Positions 62,671-64,000 of a stretch of 64,000 nucleotides of DNA are shown in pieces. The stretch is taken from the NCBI GenBank assembly GCA_003116975.1, contig BGKB01000124.1, forward strand, positions 124,001 through 188,000. Reading direction: 5' to 3'. The number at the start of each line of letters is the position of its first letter. Within the stretch, counting starts at the first letter, position 1. The notes below the pieces were generated by a model that did not search any database, was not told the origin of the DNA, and saw only the letters and a list, made by a program, of their open reading frames with translations. The stretch is from Aurantiochytrium sp. KH105 (taxonomy: Eukaryota; Sar; Bigyra; Thraustochytrida; Thraustochytriidae). The position numbers were made by a program, and so were the translations under genes.

Positions 62671-64000
62671 TTATGCGCCCGTGAGTGCACTGAGCACCAG
62701 GCCTACGAACCTGGTACGAGCGTCGGAGCCTGTGCGATCTGAAGACGTTGACGCGCACTGAGGCGTACTTGCGCAAAAAAGGCCAGCCTGAAAAGCAACC
62801 CGTGTGAGAAGGTCATCGTGATACCGAAGCAAGGACGCATCTTGCTGCGCATCGATACGCGCCTTGGCAAGATCATCGAGGGCGGCAAACACATTCACAA
62901 GCAGCGAACGCTTCTTTGATGTACCGTGCAGAGCGCGCAGCATATCGAGTGCTTGATCCTGTTTCTGAACAAGCGCTGCGTCCGAGTGCGCTTGCAGCAA
63001 TAGAGATTGCAGCGACGGAAAGCAGTCGAGATATTCAGCGCGAGGCCCTGCGGCAATGACCGCGGCTCCGCCATCAACAGATGCCGCTCGCATAATGTTG
63101 TCTGGAGCGTGGCGGAGCAAACAGGTTCGGACCTGGCGCACGCGCGTCGAGTCTCCGCGCTTGGCCTGCTCCTCAAGCTCAATCAAAGACGGGACGAGCA
63201 TGAGAGGAGGCTCAACGCCAGGCAGAGGATCTTGGTGCGGGACCTCAGATACCACCTCGGCGGCATCCCTTGAGGGCCGAGTTTCCTCGCCGTCAAGGAC
63301 ATTTAGATATCCCTCCTCCCAAACGAGCCTGCCGGCCTCGTTCTCGACGACACACGAATACGTGCCGCTGTCTCGCATCGTTGCACCCCGCACGCGGAGC
63401 ACACGGTCTGTGGCGCCGGCAACGTTGACACCGTTGAGACGCCATTGGAAAGCCGGAGCCGGCTCGCCCTCGGCCTCGAGTTCGAACTCAAAGGTCTCGC
63501 CCAGGCTTACAGCGTGGAAGAACGACTTGCTTGAGGCCACGGGGGCGACCGGAAGGGGACCGGCATTGGCCCATTGGTACGTCGCCCCAGCGATGGCGGC
63601 CACGACGGCGAGCACAGCTGCGAGAACGCCAAGAGTGCGGAAAGAGGTACGGGGACCCGAGGCCGGTGCGTCGGCATGATCATCAAGAGCTGACGCTGCG
63701 GCACTGCTGTCGCCATGCGCATGTCGATCAAGATCCTTCTGTTTCGTGTCGGTGCTGCTGGCGGTTGCAGCGGCGACGCCCATGTCGCACTCTGCGTGTG
63801 AAACATTCAGCAGGTCTGTCTTGGTCTTGCTCGCCTTGCTCTTGGTCTTGCCATTAGTCCTGATCTTGGGGGCGGCACTCTCTTGGGCGTCCTGCTTCGT
63901 CAAGGCCGGTGCATTGATATCTGGGATCTTTGCGCGCGCATCTATTGCGGCTACATTTTGATCGTGTTGCTGTTGTTGTTGTTGTTGTTGTTGGAAGTGA
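62671..64000 (-). CDS. Single-pass membrane protein with Ig-like domain (5' end beyond the window)
   Basis: The minus-strand frame is open from the window edge to the stop at 62671-62673, 443 codons seen. The first in-window ATG is only at 63783, so the true start is probably outside. Order: a poly-Gln run at the edge, a Lys/Ala-rich disordered stretch, one membrane helix (LGVLAAVLAVVAAIAGATYQ), then an I-set immunoglobulin-like domain (GETFEFELEAEGEPAPAFQW, then DSGTYSCVVENEAGRLVW). A helical C-terminus follows (SLIELEEQAKR, SLLLQAHSDAALVQKQDQAL). The second Cys of the Ig pair is present, but the first position reads Leu (FELEAEG), so the usual disulfide is missing. A type II topology is inferred. 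Function unknown. Confidence 0.78.
   Translation of the reverse strand, partial: HFQQQQQQQQQHDQNVAAIDARAKIPDINAPALTKQDAQESAAPKIRTNGKTKSKASKTKTDLLNVSHAECDMGVAAATASSTDTKQKDLDRHAHGDSSAAASALDDHADAPASGPRTSFRTLGVLAAVLAVVAAIAGATYQWANAGPLPVAPVASSKSFFHAVSLGETFEFELEAEGEPAPAFQWRLNGVNVAGATDRVLRVRGATMRDSGTYSCVVENEAGRLVWEEGYLNVLDGEETRPSRDAAEVVSEVPHQDPLPGVEPPLMLVPSLIELEEQAKRGDSTRVRQVRTCLLRHAPDNIMRAASVDGGAAVIAAGPRAEYLDCFPSLQSLLLQAHSDAALVQKQDQALDMLRALHGTSKKRSLLVNVFAALDDLAKARIDAQQDASLLRYHDDLLTRVAFQAGLFCASTPQCASTSSDRTGSDARTRFVGLVLSALTGA

Noticed and set aside
1-64000. tRNA, rRNA and spliceosomal RNA genes
   Set aside because: No box-B-like GGTTCGAATCC with matching acceptor stems, and no rRNA core motif, was found by eye. 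A covariance-model search would be needed for a firm negative.

Overview
The window looks like nuclear DNA from a flagellated protist. Genes are long, single open frames with no intron that I can identify. Codon use is GC-rich, and genes are tightly packed on both strands. The set mixes housekeeping genes (RNA exosome RRP45, tRNA dihydrouridine synthase, METTL6-type tRNA methyltransferase, VPS39, RGP1, ABCA transporter) with flagellar genes (CFAP47, CFAP58, a CNBD2-like protein). A DIX-domain protein, the flagellar genes and the near absence of introns suggest a stramenopile, most likely a labyrinthulomycete/thraustochytrid. That placement is inference from gene content; no rRNA is present to confirm it. 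No tRNA, rRNA, CRISPR, intact transposon or retroelement was recognised.

Layout. 0-4 kb: possible tail of an upstream gene, RRP45 (-), a DusA-type dihydrouridine synthase (+) and an F-box protein (+). 4-14 kb: VPS39 (-), a protein of CTF-P-IN repeats (+), a small membrane protein (-), METTL6 (+) and a CAF16-like ABC ATPase (-). 14.9-27.4 kb: the ciliary pair CFAP47 (+) and CFAP58 (-), tail to tail. 28-36 kb: an ABHD1/3-type hydrolase and an ABCA transporter, separated by a repeat- and palindrome-rich spacer. 36-48 kb: a 2,970-residue multi-GAF coiled-coil protein (+) and a cyclic-nucleotide-binding protein (-). 48.8-54.4 kb: RGP1 (+), a Nudix protein (-) and a DIX-domain protein (+). 54.4-60.3 kb: a 75-bp minisatellite, one small basic protein gene and about 4 kb of apparently non-coding GC-rich DNA. 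60.3-64 kb: a cytochrome b5/b5-reductase fusion (+) and an Ig-domain membrane protein (-) that runs off the right edge.

The most unusual signals lie at the 3' ends of three neighbouring genes. The CNBD gene has an imperfect copy of its last codons just outside its stop. The last 125 bp plus 3' flank of RGP1 are duplicated as two 286-bp copies, which flank 143 bp of a V-ATPase subunit B gene. In that fragment two conserved Tyr codons read as stops while the rest matches the family. The DIX gene is followed by nine 75-bp units, each carrying the same nine-codon ATG-to-stop mini-ORF.

Starts were placed at the first in-frame ATG that leaves the conserved domain intact. Several frames stay open further upstream without an ATG, and I treat those stretches as 5' UTR.
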